64,000 nt of DNA from contig JACKJU010000013.1 in assembly GCA_020637805.1 (NCBI GenBank), forward strand, positions 26,376 to 90,375, given 5' to 3'. A program made the position numbers and the translations under genes. Shown here one piece after another: positions 28,653-40,382 of this stretch; the stretch's first letter is position 1; each line of letters begins with the position of its first letter. Source of the stretch: Nitratireductor sp. (GTDB taxonomy: Bacteria > Pseudomonadota > Alphaproteobacteria > Rhizobiales > Rhizobiaceae). The notes beneath the pieces are model-generated. The model did not search any database, was not told the DNA's origin, and worked only from the letters and a program-made list of their open reading frames with translations.

Positions 28653-29977
28653 GCCTGCTCAACTCCGGTTTTGTTCCGCGCATGAAGCCGCTTTCCAGCC
28701 GCAAACCCACGGTGGTTAGCGTTCTCGACGTTGGCACGTCGAAAATCTGCTGCATCATCGCAAATCTCACCCCGCGCCAGCAAAGCTCCGTCTTGCCAGG
28801 CCGTACCCACCATGTCGAAGTGATCGGAATAGGTCACCAGCGTTCGCGCGGCATCAAGTCAGGCGTGGTCGTCGATCTCGACGGGGCGGAACAGGCGATC
28901 CGGCATGCGGTTGAGACCGCGGAACGGATGGCGGGCGTGACGGTGGAATCGCTGATCGTCAATGTTTCCTCGGGACGCCTCTTCTCCGAGGCCTTTTCCG
29001 CAGACATATCGATCGGTGGACACGAAATCAGCGAGGCAGACATTTCGCAGGTCCTGAGAGCCGGCGCAGAACATGCGCTGGCGCCGGAACGTTCGGTCGT
29101 TCATTCCCTGCCGATCGGCTACACGCTGGACGGGGAAACAGGCATTCTCGACCCGCGCGGCATGATCGGCGATACGCTCGGCGTCGACATGCATGTGCTG
29201 ACAGCCGAAAACGCGCCGCTGCGCAATCTAGAACTGTGCATCAACAGGGCACATCTTTCCGTCGAGGCGATGGTGGCGACGCCATATGCTTCCGGCCTTG
29301 CTGCTCTGGTTGATGACGAAACCGAGATGGGTTCGGCCTGCATCGACATGGGCGGCGGCACCACCACGCTTTCGGTATTTCTCAATCGCCGTTTCATCTA
29401 CTGCGATGCGATTGCCATTGGCGGCAATCACGTGACGATGGATCTGGCACGGGGTCTTTCGACCCGGCTCGACGATGCCGAGCGGCTCAAGGTGCTGCAC
29501 GGCACGGTTCTGGGCGGCGCGTGCGACGACGACGATCTCGTATCGGTTCCCGGCATCGACGACAGCGAGAACGACTACCACCAGCAGGTTTCGAGGGCCC
29601 AGATCACCAGGATCATCCGTCCGCGCGTCGAGGAGACGCTGGAACTGATCCGCGACCGGCTGGCGCGGTCTGGTTTTGCAGACGCAGTGGGCAAGCGGGT
29701 CGTGCTGACGGGCGGCGCGGCGCAACTGGGCGGCATGGGCGAACTGGCCCGGCGGATCCTTTCCAAGAATGTGCGCATCGGCAGGCCCATGGGGATTGCC
29801 GGAATGCCGGAGGCGGCCAAGGGGCCTGCCTTTTCGACTGCGGTCGGCCTGATGGTCTATCCGCAGATTTCACAGATAGAGTGCCATACGACTGGGTTTC
29901 AGAGGCATGCGGGCCTGCTGACCGGCACCGGCGGCACTTTTTCACGCCTTGGCCACTGGCTGAAGGCAAGCTTTTGA
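28649..29977 (+). CDS. ftsA: Cell division protein FtsA
   Basis: 442-residue actin-like ATPase that anchors FtsZ filaments to the membrane. Phosphate-1 loop VLDVGTSKICC (residues ~26-36), SHS2 1C domain after it, phosphate-2 loop IDMGGGTTTLSVFLNR (~230-245), and the C-terminal amphipathic segment FSRLGHWLKASF expected to bind membrane. All typical. The start overlaps the ftsQ stop. It is separated from ftsZ by 92 bases, which contain a GAAA-capped hairpin. Confidence 0.96.
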   Translation: MSLLNSGFVPRMKPLSSRKPTVVSVLDVGTSKICCIIANLTPRQQSSVLPGRTHHVEVIGIGHQRSRGIKSGVVVDLDGAEQAIRHAVETAERMAGVTVESLIVNVSSGRLFSEAFSADISIGGHEISEADISQVLRAGAEHALAPERSVVHSLPIGYTLDGETGILDPRGMIGDTLGVDMHVLTAENAPLRNLELCINRAHLSVEAMVATPYASGLAALVDDETEMGSACIDMGGGTTTLSVFLNRRFIYCDAIAIGGNHVTMDLARGLSTRLDDAERLKVLHGTVLGGACDDDDLVSVPGIDDSENDYHQQVSRAQITRIIRPRVEETLELIRDRLARSGFADAVGKRVVLTGGAAQLGGMGELARRILSKNVRIGRPMGIAGMPEAAKGPAFSTAVGLMVYPQISQIECHTTGFQRHAGLLTGTGGTFSRLGHWLKASF

Positions 29978-29992
29978 GTGCGGCAACTCCGA

Positions 29993-30008
29993 GCCGGTGA
30001 AAACCGGC
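29993..30008 (+). promoter_or_regulatory. GAAA-tetraloop hairpin in the ftsA-ftsZ spacer
   Basis: GCCGGT-GAAA-ACCGGC: a perfect 6-bp stem with a GNRA tetraloop, no T-run after it. It should fold in the mRNA ahead of ftsZ and might affect mRNA processing or stability; no direct evidence. Confidence 0.4.
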
Positions 30009-30069
30009 AAGGAACAACAGGTTCTGGCTGGGCTGAGGGTCTTTCCGGAACAAGTTTGGAGACGAGGAA

Positions 30070-31798
30070 ATGACTATCAATCTGCAGAAGCCCGACATCC
30101 GGGAACTGAAGCCGAAGATTACCGTCTTTGGCGTTGGCGGCGGCGGCGGCAATGCCGTCAACAACATGATCAATGGCGGTCTTGAAGGCGTCGATTTCGT
30201 CTGTGCGAATACCGATGCACAGGCGCTGACCATGTCGAAAGCCGAAAAGATCATCCAGCTTGGCCACGGGCAACCCAGGGTCTCGGTGCCGGTTCGCAGC
30301 CGGAAGTGGGCCGCCAGGCCGCAGAGGAATGCCTGGATGAAATCCAGGATTACCTGCAGGGCACGCATATGGCCTTCGTCACGGCAGGCATGGGTGGCGG
30401 CACCGGAACGGGTGCGGCTCCTGTCGTTGCACGCGCAGCACGCGAACTTGGCATTCTGACCGTCGGCGTGGTCACCAAACCCTTCCAGTTCGAGGGTCAG
30501 CGCCGCATGCGCACCGCCGAGGACGGCATTCTGGAACTCCAGAAGAACGTCGACACGCTCATCGTCATTCCAAACCAGAACCTGTTCCGCATCGCCAATG
30601 ACAAGACTACCTTCGCAGATGCGTTCGGAATGGCCGACCAGGTCCTCTATTCCGGCGTTTCCTGCATCACTGACCTGATGGTCAAGGAAGGCCTCATCAA
30701 CCTCGATTTTGCCGATGTTCGCTCCGTCATGCGCGAGATGGGCAAGGCGATGATGGGAACCGGCGAGGCTTCCGGCGACGGACGCGCGATGCAGGCTGCT
30801 GAAGCAGCGATTTCCAACCCGCTGCTCGATGAAACCTCGATGCGCGGCGCGCAGGGACCCTGATCTCGATCACCGGTGGCCGCGACATGACGCTGTTCGA
30901 GGTGGACGAGGCTGCCACGCGCATCCGCGAGGAAGTCGATTCGGAAGCCAACATCATCGTTGGCGCAACCTTCGACGAGAGCCTGGACGGGATCTTCCGC
31001 GTTTCGGTTGTCGCCACCGGCATCGACAATTCCGCGATGACCGCCAAACCGGTTGTCCAGCCCGGCCGCACCGAGGCAATCGCCCGTCCTGCGGTCATGG
31101 CGCAGAAACCGGCAACTCCGCAGGCAGCTCCGGCTTCCCAGCCGATCGCAATGGGCATTCCGCAGAAACCTGCGGCTCCGGTTGCATCTCCCGCGGCGTC
31201 CAGGCCTGCCCAGCCGATGCCGGCACCGGCAGCTGTCGAGAAGAACGGCGTAAAGATCGAGCCGCTGAAGCGCAGTGCCGAACCGAACCCGCGCGAAATG
31301 GAAGATGAGTTCCGGGACGCTCTCGAAGCTGAACTGATGCCCAGGGAGACCACCTTCGTTCCGCCGGCTGCACAGCGTCCGGACCGTCCGGTTGCCGCCC
31401 AGCGTGTGCCCCAGGTCGAGGATTTCCCGGCGATCGCCCGCACGGCAACCGAAGCCCCGCGCGCAGCGCAGACCGAACAAAAGCGCGAAGGCAGCCCGAT
31501 GAGCCTGCTCCAGAAGCTGAAAACCGGGTTTGGCGTTCGCGAAGAACACCACAATCCGGCTCCCGCTGAGCGGGCGGAGCCTGCACGCGCCGAAATGCCG
31601 GTTCGTGCACAGCCGCAGCCACAACCGGTTCCGGCACCTCAGCCGCGTCCGGCAGTTGCGGCACAGGCTGCCGACAATCCGTATGCACCCAAGGGCAACC
31701 TCGACCAGACAGGCCGTCCGACCTCGCCGCAGCCGCGCTCACTGCACGACGACGACGAGCTGGAAATCCCGGCCTTCCTGCGCCGCCAGGCCAACTGA
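30070..31798 (+). pseudogene. ftsZ: ftsZ, reading frame broken by two 1-nt deletions (possible sequence errors)
   Basis: FtsZ, the tubulin-like GTPase that forms the division ring. The protein is complete only if read in three frames. Frame 1 from 30070 gives [16 protein letters not shown] to KIIQLGHG. Frame 2 resumes with [20 protein letters not shown], includes the GTP loop [15 protein letters not shown] and [11 protein letters not shown], and stops at 30863. Frame 3 resumes with [18 protein letters not shown] and ends with the C-terminal anchor peptide [16 protein letters not shown]. Each break needs one extra base, and both fall on GGG (30268-30270 and 30854-30856), where a fourth G restores the family sequence. 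Repaired length is about 576 residues, with the long Pro/Ala/Gln-rich linker of the order. As the rest is intact, an error in the assembly or a very recent mutation is more likely than an old pseudogene. Confidence 0.9.
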
Positions 31799-31829
31799 TA
31801 CAGGGCTGTAATCCAGCTTGAAACCAAAT

Positions 31830-31860
31830 ACCCGCAATGCGCCTGCATTGCGGGTTTCCG
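31830..31860 (+). terminator. Intrinsic terminator after ftsZ
   Basis: Perfect 11-bp stem ACCCGCAATGC / GCATTGCGGGT (31830-31840 with 31845-31855), loop GCCT, followed by TTCCGTTTTGTT. It closes the dcw transcript and separates it from lpxC. Confidence 0.85.
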
Positions 31861-32099
31861 TTTTGTTAACTTCCTGTTTGTAAAGTGGAAAGGGTTACGT
31901 CGGGGAATGCCAAAATAGGTAACAAATCGTAAGAAAGCGTGATTTGGTTCCAGGCGAGTGTATATGTACACATGTCGCTGCCAGATAACCGCAAAAAAGC
32001 CCGATTCCGATACAGGGCCTGCGGAAAGGGGGGCAAGGGTTCGCTGCTTGAAGTGCCGTGAACCGCATTTGCCGGAAAAACCGATAACAAGGCAGGGAC

Positions 32100-33056
32100 A
32101 TGGGGAACGTAGTACTAGGTTACCAGACCACCCTCAGGGAAAAAGCGGAATTCAGCGGAATAGGCGTTCATTCGGGACAGCCGGTATCGCTGGTAATGCA
32201 CCCTGCAGAAGCCAATACAGGTATCATCTTTTCGGTAACCTGCCCGCGCACCGGTGATGTGCGTGACATTCCCGCGACCCTGGGCTCCATCGGGGCCACC
32301 GATCTTTGCACTGTGCTGGGCGATCCGTCCGGCATTTTTATTGCGACCGTCGAGCACCTCATGGCTGCCATCCGGGCGCTTAACCTCGACAACGCCATCA
32401 TCGACGTTGACGCCTACGAGGTGCCGGTTCTCGACGGAAGTTCGCGTCCGTTCGTGGAAGGCATCCAGCAGGCTGGTATCGTCGAACTGAAAGAGCCGCG
32501 CGTCTATATCCGCGTCAAGAAACCGGTTCGCATCAGCATGGGTGCATCCTGGGCCGAGTTCGTTCCGCATGAGGGGACCCGCTTCGAAGTCGATATCGAT
32601 TTCGATTGCCCGACCATCGGCCGTCAGTCGCATGTCTGCGATCTTTCCGCCGAGAGCTTTTCACGCGATGTTTCGGCTGCACGCACCTTCGGTTTCATGA
32701 AGGACGTCGAGCGCCTCTGGGCAGCGGGCTTTGCCCTTGGCTCCTCGCTCGAGAATTCCGTCGTCATCGGAGACGACAACAAGATCATCAATCCCGAGGG
32801 CCTGCGCTACAAGGACGAGTTCGTTCGCCACAAGCTGCTGGATGCAGTTGGCGATATCGCTCTTGCAGGCGCGCCGATTCTCGGTGCCTTCCGCTCCTAC
32901 CGTGGCGGCCACAAGCTCAACTCGATGATGCTGAAAGCCCTGTTTGCGGATGCTTCCGCCTACGAATTCGTGGAGGCCGCAGCATCTCAGGCTCGCGTTT
33001 CCTACAATGAACTCGTTGCGGTCAGCGCTCCGGCATATGCTGCCGACCTGAGCTGA
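32100..33056 (+). CDS. lpxC: UDP-3-O-acyl-N-acetylglucosamine deacetylase
   Basis: 318-residue zinc enzyme for the committed step of lipid A synthesis. Zinc ligands match the family: His86 in TVEHLMAA, His244 and Asp248 in HKLLDAVGD, with the catalytic His271 in RGGHKLN. The N-terminus has FSGIGVHSG. Slightly long for the family but normal for rhizobia. AGGGAC lies at the start codon. It sits between the ftsZ terminator and bamD and probably has its own promoter in the 244 bases after that terminator, since the region is AT-rich, but I could not define it. LpxC is usually controlled by proteolysis through its C-terminus. Confidence 0.97.
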   Translation: MGNVVLGYQTTLREKAEFSGIGVHSGQPVSLVMHPAEANTGIIFSVTCPRTGDVRDIPATLGSIGATDLCTVLGDPSGIFIATVEHLMAAIRALNLDNAIIDVDAYEVPVLDGSSRPFVEGIQQAGIVELKEPRVYIRVKKPVRISMGASWAEFVPHEGTRFEVDIDFDCPTIGRQSHVCDLSAESFSRDVSAARTFGFMKDVERLWAAGFALGSSLENSVVIGDDNKIINPEGLRYKDEFVRHKLLDAVGDIALAGAPILGAFRSYRGGHKLNSMMLKALFADASAYEFVEAAASQARVSYNELVAVSAPAYAADLS

Positions 33057-33611
33057 GCCGGGTTGATTTGATCCGGCTGCAAGTGGCGGCCACGAATCCC
33101 GGTTCACGCCAAATCCCGTTTCAATTGCATATCTGCAACACTTCCCCGAAAGCCTCTTCCGCGCCTTATTCCGGCGACAATTGGTTGCGACAGCCGTTGT
33201 ACTCGATGCAGCTGGCTGTTTTTTCATGGCTGACTGCGCAGAATGTGCCGGGTATAGCATGCCGCAGGTCTATTGGTTTTGACGGCGAAAACTGGTATCA
33301 GGCTATCGCGCCTGGCGCTGTTTCCTGATCCGTCAATCGGACAGCAGGCAGACAGGCGCAAGATGTTGAAATAACTGGTGCACCATCGCATTTGACCCGG
33401 TTGCGGGAATGCATGCAATGAGGCGCCGGGCATTCAAGGTCCGGATGTTGAGAACAACACGGACAAGACGGGAAACGCCGGCAAGGCAAGGGGAGGTTCG
33501 TTCAGGCGAACACGAGATGCCCGCCGGTTTGCAATGAGAGACGCATTGCTGCGTCAGGTTCTATGGATGGCGGAGCGTATTGTCCGCCAATGAGGCAGGG
33601 ACATTCGACAA
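33057..33611. other. Gene-free stretch between lpxC and bamD
   Basis: 555 bases with no supportable gene. A frame at 33068-33328 (86 codons) has no ribosome site, no domain and a composition unlike its neighbours, so it is not called. AGCCGG/CCGGCT after the lpxC stop could form a short stem without a T-run. The bamD promoter should be here, but I see no clear boxes. Confidence 0.6.
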
Positions 33612-33614
33612 GTG

Positions 33615-34517
33615 ATGTATCGTTGGAATAGCCGCAAGCCGGTCCTGTGGGTAAAGAAGGGCGCGCGCGCTGCAATGGTGGCACTGTCGCTTGGCGCCGG
33701 TGCAATCGTGCTTTCTGCCTGCCAGTCCAAGGAAATCTCCTCGAAGGATTTCGTGGACAACATTCAGCCCGCCGACTTGCTGTACAACCAGGCCCTGGCC
33801 AGCATGGACGAGGGCAATCTGACCCGCGCCATGAAGAAGCTGAACGAGCTTGACCGGCAGCACCCGTATTCGGAGTTCTCGCGCCGCGCGCTGATCATGC
33901 AGACCTTCATTTCCTACCGGCAGGGCAACTACATCGATTCCGCCGAGTTCGGAAAACGCTACGTATCGCTGTATCCCGGTGACAAGGATGCCGCCTATGC
34001 GCAGTACCTGGTGGGCATGTCCTACTACCGCCAGATGCCGGACGTTTCGCGCGACCAGTCGGTAACAGCAAGAGCGCACAATGCCATGCTGGAATTGACC
34101 GAGCGCTATCCCGAAAGCGAATATGTCGAGGACGCCAAGACCAAGATGCGCGTCACCCGCGACCAGGTCGCGGGCAAGGAAATGCTGACGGGCCGCTACT
34201 ATCTTGAGCGCCGTGAATACCTCGCGGCCATCAACCGTTTCCGCAAGGTGGTGCAGACCTATCCGGACACCCGCCACGTGGAAGAGGCGCTTGCGCGGCT
34301 TACCGAGGCCTATTACGCGATGGGCCTTGCCAACGAGGCACAGGCCGCCGCTGCCGTGCTCGGACACAACTTCCCGGACAGCCAGTGGTACAAGGATTCC
34401 GTTGCACTGCTTCAGTCCGGCGGGCTTTCGCCGCGCGAGAACAAACGGTCCTGGCTGAGCGGCTTCACCACCGACAAGCCACAGAATTCCAGGATCCAAG
34501 AGATAAATGCTGGCTGA
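33615..34517 (+). CDS. bamD: BamD (ComL), outer-membrane protein assembly lipoprotein
   Basis: About 300 residues. Essential lipoprotein of the BAM complex that inserts beta-barrel proteins. The signal peptide ends in a lipobox (IVLSAC, Cys near residue 36). The rest is tetratricopeptide-like helices: QPADLLYNQALASMDEGNLT, FSRRALIMQTFISYRQGNY, KRYVSLYPGDKDAAYAQYLVG, and so on, matching the five-repeat fold. ATG at 33615; a GTG directly before it (33612) is also possible. It overlaps recN by 11 bases. The C-terminal 40 residues are polar and variable. Confidence 0.94.
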   Translation: MYRWNSRKPVLWVKKGARAAMVALSLGAGAIVLSACQSKEISSKDFVDNIQPADLLYNQALASMDEGNLTRAMKKLNELDRQHPYSEFSRRALIMQTFISYRQGNYIDSAEFGKRYVSLYPGDKDAAYAQYLVGMSYYRQMPDVSRDQSVTARAHNAMLELTERYPESEYVEDAKTKMRVTRDQVAGKEMLTGRYYLERREYLAAINRFRKVVQTYPDTRHVEEALARLTEAYYAMGLANEAQAAAAVLGHNFPDSQWYKDSVALLQSGGLSPRENKRSWLSGFTTDKPQNSRIQEINAG

Positions 34518-36183
34518 GCTTTCGATCCGCGACATTGTTCTGATCGAAAAACTCAATCTGCGCTTCGACGCGGGGCTTAGTGTGCTGACCGGGGAGACCG
34601 GTGCAGGCAAGTCCATTCTTCTCGATGCATTGTCGCTGGCTCTGGGCGCGCGGGGCGAGGGCGGTCTTGTTCGCCACGGCGAGAAGCAGGGGCAGGTCAC
34701 TGCCGTGTTCGACCTGCCAATCGGCCATTCCGTGCTGGCCCTTTTGGACGAGAACGGAATTCAGCACGAAGGTTCGCTTATCCTGCGGCGCGTACAATCG
34801 GCAGACGGGCGCTCCAAGGCATTTGTCAACGACCAGCCGGTTTCGGTTGGCCTCATGCGCCAGATCGGCCATCTGCTGGTCGAACTGCATGGCCAGCACG
34901 ACGAACGCGCTCTCATCCAGCCCTCTTCCCATCGTGACATGGTTGACGCATTCGGTGCCCTCGGTACAGCAGCGGCCGGTGTCGCGGCAGCCTGGGAAAG
35001 ACTGCAGGATTTGCGCCGGGAGATGGCAGACCTGAGGGAACGCGTGGATGCGGCAGCGCGCGAAGCGGACTATCTGCGCGACAGTGTAGCCGAACTCGAA
35101 AAACTCGCGCCGGAGCCTGGCGAAGAGGAAGAACTGGCGGTGCGGCGTCAAACGATGATGCAGGCGGAGAAGATCGCCAGCGAACTGAACGAGGCCGTCG
35201 ATACGCTGGGTGGTCCGGCTTCGCCATTGCCGGTGCTTTCCAGCCTTGTGCGTTCGCTGGAGCGCAAGATGGCGCAGGCGCCGGGCATGCTCGACGAAGC
35301 GGTAAAGCAACTGGATGCAGGGCTTGATGCACTTCACCTGGCACACCAGGAACTGGAGCGGGCGCTGCGCGACGCGGATTTCGACCCGCGCGAACTCGAA
35401 ATGGCAGAAGAACGCCTGTTCGCGCTCAGGGCCGCGTCCCGCAAGTACGCGGTTGCCGTGGAAAACCTGCCCGAACTGGCAGTGAAACTGGCGGACGACC
35501 TTGAAAACCTGAATGCGGGCGAGGAGCGTCTGGCTGCAATCGAGGGGCAGGTGCGCGAACAGGAGGCCAGGTTCCGCGCGGCTGCATCCGAGCTTTCCAG
35601 GATGCGCGAGCAGGCAGCGGCGGAACTGGTGGCGGCAGTAAGCCTGGAACTTCCATCCCTGAAGCTGGAGGCTGCCGAATTCATCGTGCATCACGAGGTG
35701 GACGAGAAGAGCGCGGGCGCACACGGTTTCGACCAGATGGAATTCTGGGTTCGAACCAATCCCGGAACACGGGCCGGTTCGATGTTCAAGGTGGCGTCCG
35801 GTGGTGAGCTTTCGCGTTTCATGCTTGCGCTCAAGGTGGCGCTGGCCGGAAACGGTTCGGCGCCATGCCTGATCTTCGACGAGATCGACACCGGGGCAGG
35901 CGGGGCGGTGGCGGACGCCATCGGCAGGCGGCTTTCGAGACTGGCAGACAGTGTGCAGGTGATCTGCGTCACCCACGCGCCGCAGGTTGCGGCGCGGGCA
36001 TCAACCCATTTCCAGATATCGAAATCGAGCGTGGACAGTGGCGAAGGCCGTACAGCGACGGCTGTACGGGCGATCTCGGGCAACGAACGCCGCGAGGAAG
36101 TGGCGCGCATGCTGGCCGGTGCTTCCATCACTGACGAAGCGCGTGCAGCGGCAGATCAGTTGATCAAGCAGACGGCAGCCTGA
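34507..36183 (+). CDS. recN: DNA repair ATPase RecN
   Basis: 558-residue SMC-like protein acting in double-strand-break repair. ATP head halves at both ends: Walker A GETGAGKSILLDALSLALG (residues ~29-47), signature VASGGELSRFMLALK near 425, Walker B PCLIFDEIDTGAGGAVADAI near 455. Between them is a long coiled coil (AAREADYLRDSVAELEKL and later heptads). Starts inside the end of bamD, as in Brucella and relatives, which implies coupling. No LexA-type box is visible near it, so SOS control is not supported here. Confidence 0.96.
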   Translation: MLAELSIRDIVLIEKLNLRFDAGLSVLTGETGAGKSILLDALSLALGARGEGGLVRHGEKQGQVTAVFDLPIGHSVLALLDENGIQHEGSLILRRVQSADGRSKAFVNDQPVSVGLMRQIGHLLVELHGQHDERALIQPSSHRDMVDAFGALGTAAAGVAAAWERLQDLRREMADLRERVDAAAREADYLRDSVAELEKLAPEPGEEEELAVRRQTMMQAEKIASELNEAVDTLGGPASPLPVLSSLVRSLERKMAQAPGMLDEAVKQLDAGLDALHLAHQELERALRDADFDPRELEMAEERLFALRAASRKYAVAVENLPELAVKLADDLENLNAGEERLAAIEGQVREQEARFRAAASELSRMREQAAAELVAAVSLELPSLKLEAAEFIVHHEVDEKSAGAHGFDQMEFWVRTNPGTRAGSMFKVASGGELSRFMLALKVALAGNGSAPCLIFDEIDTGAGGAVADAIGRRLSRLADSVQVICVTHAPQVAARASTHFQISKSSVDSGEGRTATAVRAISGNERREEVARMLAGASITDEARAAADQLIKQTAA

Positions 36184-36320
36184 CCGCGATCAAATTTTGT
36201 GTGACGTGCTCTTTTTTAATTGAGCGCCACCCCAATAGGCAGCAAGATAACTTCACTCATCAGTTCGTTCCGGCACCTGCGTTGGCGGGAACCTGAAATC
36301 CGCAAGCGAGGCCCGTGAAA

Positions 36321-36950
36321 ATGATACGATCTGCCGTGAAGAATTCTGCCTTTGCCATGGCTTTGGCCTGCGGCGCGAGCCTCGCCTTGACGGCCGGAGT
36401 GGCGCAGGCACGCGTGAAGGTCAACGAAAAGACCACCTACTACTACGTCAACGGCAAGGACGGTGCGCAACTGACCCGTTCGATGGCGCGGGGCGGCCTT
36501 TGGAACATCCGCCAGGCACATGCGATCGCGGCGACGCAAACAACCTATGATTTCGGCAAGCCGGAAATCGTGGTTAAGAACGGCTGGTGCAGGCTCAGCG
36601 AACCCGTTGTCGTGCTGAACCTCAAATTCATCTATCCGAAATGGCCGGGATACAAGCGCGCCTCGCCGGAGGTTAAGGCGAAGTGGGACAAGTTCTACAA
36701 GGAGCTTGTTGCCCATGAGAAGGAACACGGAAAGATCGCGCGGGCCGGGGCAAAGCAGCTCGATCAGGCGATGCGAAGCGTGAAGGTTCGCGATACGCGC
36801 CAATGTGCCGATTTTGGCGTGGCGATAAGCAGCAAGCTTGAGCCGATCCTCAAGAAAACGGCGGAACGCCAGGTTGGTTTCGACAAGCGCGAATACATGG
36901 AAACGAGCAGGGTGACCAAGGCTCAGAAACTTCTGTTCATGGCCAAGTGA
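36321..36950 (+). CDS. DUF922 secreted protein, putative zinc-dependent protease
   Basis: 209-residue exported protein. The signal peptide ends near ALTAGVAQA. The mature part has the DUF922 pattern: an N-terminal strand region with TYYYVNGKDGAQLTRSM, a Trp-Cys (NGWCRLSE), and a helix carrying VAHEKEHGKIA, an H-E-x-x-H zinc site with the following Gly. A second Cys (RQCADFG) can pair with the first. The catalytic motif is intact, but no substrate is known for this family. ATG at 36321 is nine bases after GAGG; a GTG at 36315 is in frame but too close to it. It lies between recN and ligA. Confidence 0.82.
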   Translation: MIRSAVKNSAFAMALACGASLALTAGVAQARVKVNEKTTYYYVNGKDGAQLTRSMARGGLWNIRQAHAIAATQTTYDFGKPEIVVKNGWCRLSEPVVVLNLKFIYPKWPGYKRASPEVKAKWDKFYKELVAHEKEHGKIARAGAKQLDQAMRSVKVRDTRQCADFGVAISSKLEPILKKTAERQVGFDKREYMETSRVTKAQKLLFMAK

Positions 36951-37030
36951 AAGCGCTTGCCTTTTCACACAGAAGCAATTGTGCAACGCTTTCGGGTTGC
37001 CTGAAATCCGGTTTTGAAGCTACAGCTTGA

Positions 37031-39247
<2,217 letters not shown>

Positions 39248-39251
39248 TGCG

Positions 39252-40037
39252 ATGACCGGTTCTTCTGCGAGTGCCTCGACAGAGGCAAACGGTTTTGCCG
39301 CGGGAATGCGCGCGAGCGTTCCCATCCTGGTGCCCATTTCATTTTTCGGAATGATGTTCGGCGCGGCAGCGATTGCAGCCGGCCAGACGCTTGCAAACAC
39401 CATCTGGGCCTCGATCGCGATCTTCGCAGGCGCGAGCCAGTTCGTGTTTCTGGAAGTCTACCGGGCCGGTGTTCCGGTCTGGTCGGTCGCGCTTGCGGTG
39501 TTCGCCGTCAATTTCCGGCATCTGCTCTATTCGGCTGCGCTGGCAAGCAAGATCAGGCATTACGGCCCGCTGCAGAAGTTCTTCGCCTTTTTCCTGCTGA
39601 CCGATTTGCAGTTTGCCGTTGTCGAGAACCAGGCTCTGCGTCTGGGCAAGTCGGGCCGGGTTTCATTTGCCTTCTACATCGGCTTCGGCGCGATTGCCTA
39701 TGTGGTCTGGATCGTGATGACTGCAATAGGCGGGCTGTTCGGCAGCCTTATCGAAAACCCGAGAACCTTCGGTCTGGATTTCATTCTGCCGGTCTACTTC
39801 GCCACCATTCTTATGGGTTTCCGCAAGCGTGACCGGTTCCTGGCAATTGCAATTGCCAGCACCGTGGTTGCGGTACTGGTTCACCGCACGATTGGCGCAC
39901 CTTGGCATATCTCGCTTGGCGCGCTGGCCGGTATCGCCGTTGCGGCATTGATGGCAAAGAATGGTGAGGTCGAAACCGAAGGTGCCGCGGAAGAAGCTGC
40001 ACTTGAAAGCACCAGCGGCAAGGTGGACAGGTCATGA
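39252..40037 (+). CDS. azlC: AzlC-family branched-chain amino acid exporter, large subunit
   Basis: 261 residues, about seven transmembrane helices. The family core is present: ARMRASVPILVPISFFGMMFG-like N-terminus, then IFAGASQFVFL (residues ~58-68), AVFAVNFRHLLYSA and LTDLQFAV. With its partner AzlD/YgaH it exports branched-chain amino acids or analogues. The C-terminal 25 residues are acidic and hydrophilic. The ATG overlaps nothing but follows ligA by four bases; its stop overlaps azlD. The substrate is inferred from the family. Confidence 0.88.
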   Translation: MTGSSASASTEANGFAAGMRASVPILVPISFFGMMFGAAAIAAGQTLANTIWASIAIFAGASQFVFLEVYRAGVPVWSVALAVFAVNFRHLLYSAALASKIRHYGPLQKFFAFFLLTDLQFAVVENQALRLGKSGRVSFAFYIGFGAIAYVVWIVMTAIGGLFGSLIENPRTFGLDFILPVYFATILMGFRKRDRFLAIAIASTVVAVLVHRTIGAPWHISLGALAGIAVAALMAKNGEVETEGAAEEAALESTSGKVDRS

Positions 40038-40357
40038 ACGGCGTTGTTGCCCTGTACGAAGCGCATCAGGCCGCGTTCGTGATCGCCTTGCTGGGGCTGA
40101 TTACGCTGGCCACACGTGCGGGCGGATACCTGGTGCTTGCGCGTTTCAAGCGAATTCCCGCCCGCCTCGAGGCTGCCCTCGAAGCTGTACCGGTTGCGGT
40201 GATCTCCACGCTTGTCGTACCACCGGCATTTTCGGGCGGCGTGGCCGAGTTCGCCACGGTGGCGTTTGCCGTTGTCGCGTGCATGCGGCTGCCATCCATG
40301 GTGGTTATCCTGGCAGGGCTCGGGTTGATCGTGGGCCTGCGGATGGTTGGGCTGTAG
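40034..40357 (+). CDS. azlD: AzlD-family transporter subunit
   Basis: 107-residue small membrane protein with four hydrophobic segments (FVIALLGLITLATRAGGYL, the LEAVPVAVISTLVVPPAFSG region, FATVAFAVVACMR, VVILAGLGLIVGLRMV). The paired layout with azlC, the ATGA overlap at 40034-40037 and the conserved ATRAGGY and PVAV motifs identify it as AzlD. It is needed with AzlC for export activity. Last gene of the plus-strand run that starts at lpxC. Confidence 0.87.
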   Translation: MNGVVALYEAHQAAFVIALLGLITLATRAGGYLVLARFKRIPARLEAALEAVPVAVISTLVVPPAFSGGVAEFATVAFAVVACMRLPSMVVILAGLGLIVGLRMVGL

Positions 40358-40360
40358 CAG

Positions 40361-40377
40361 GCTGGCACCTAGCCAGC
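40361..40377. terminator. Hairpin between convergent azlD and M24 peptidase genes
   Basis: GCTGGC-ACCTA-GCCAGC, perfect 6-bp stem three bases after the azlD stop and six before the peptidase 3' end. No T-run on either side, so termination is only possible, not established. Confidence 0.35.
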
Positions 40378-40382
40378 GTCCA

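Noticed and set aside
30241..30290. Programmed ribosomal frameshift in ftsZ
   Set aside because: A -1 shift at each site would restore the frame, but neither CACGGGCAACCC nor CAGGGACCCTG contains an X-XXY-YYZ slippery heptamer, and FtsZ is not known to use such control.
33068..33328. 86-codon frame between lpxC and bamD
   Set aside because: No ribosome site, no domain and unlike its neighbours in composition.
34465..35976. 503-codon minus-strand frame opposite recN (and a similar frame at 17752-19026 opposite murF)
   Set aside because: Shadows of well-defined genes; composition is His/Arg/Cys-rich, as expected for antisense of GC-rich genes.
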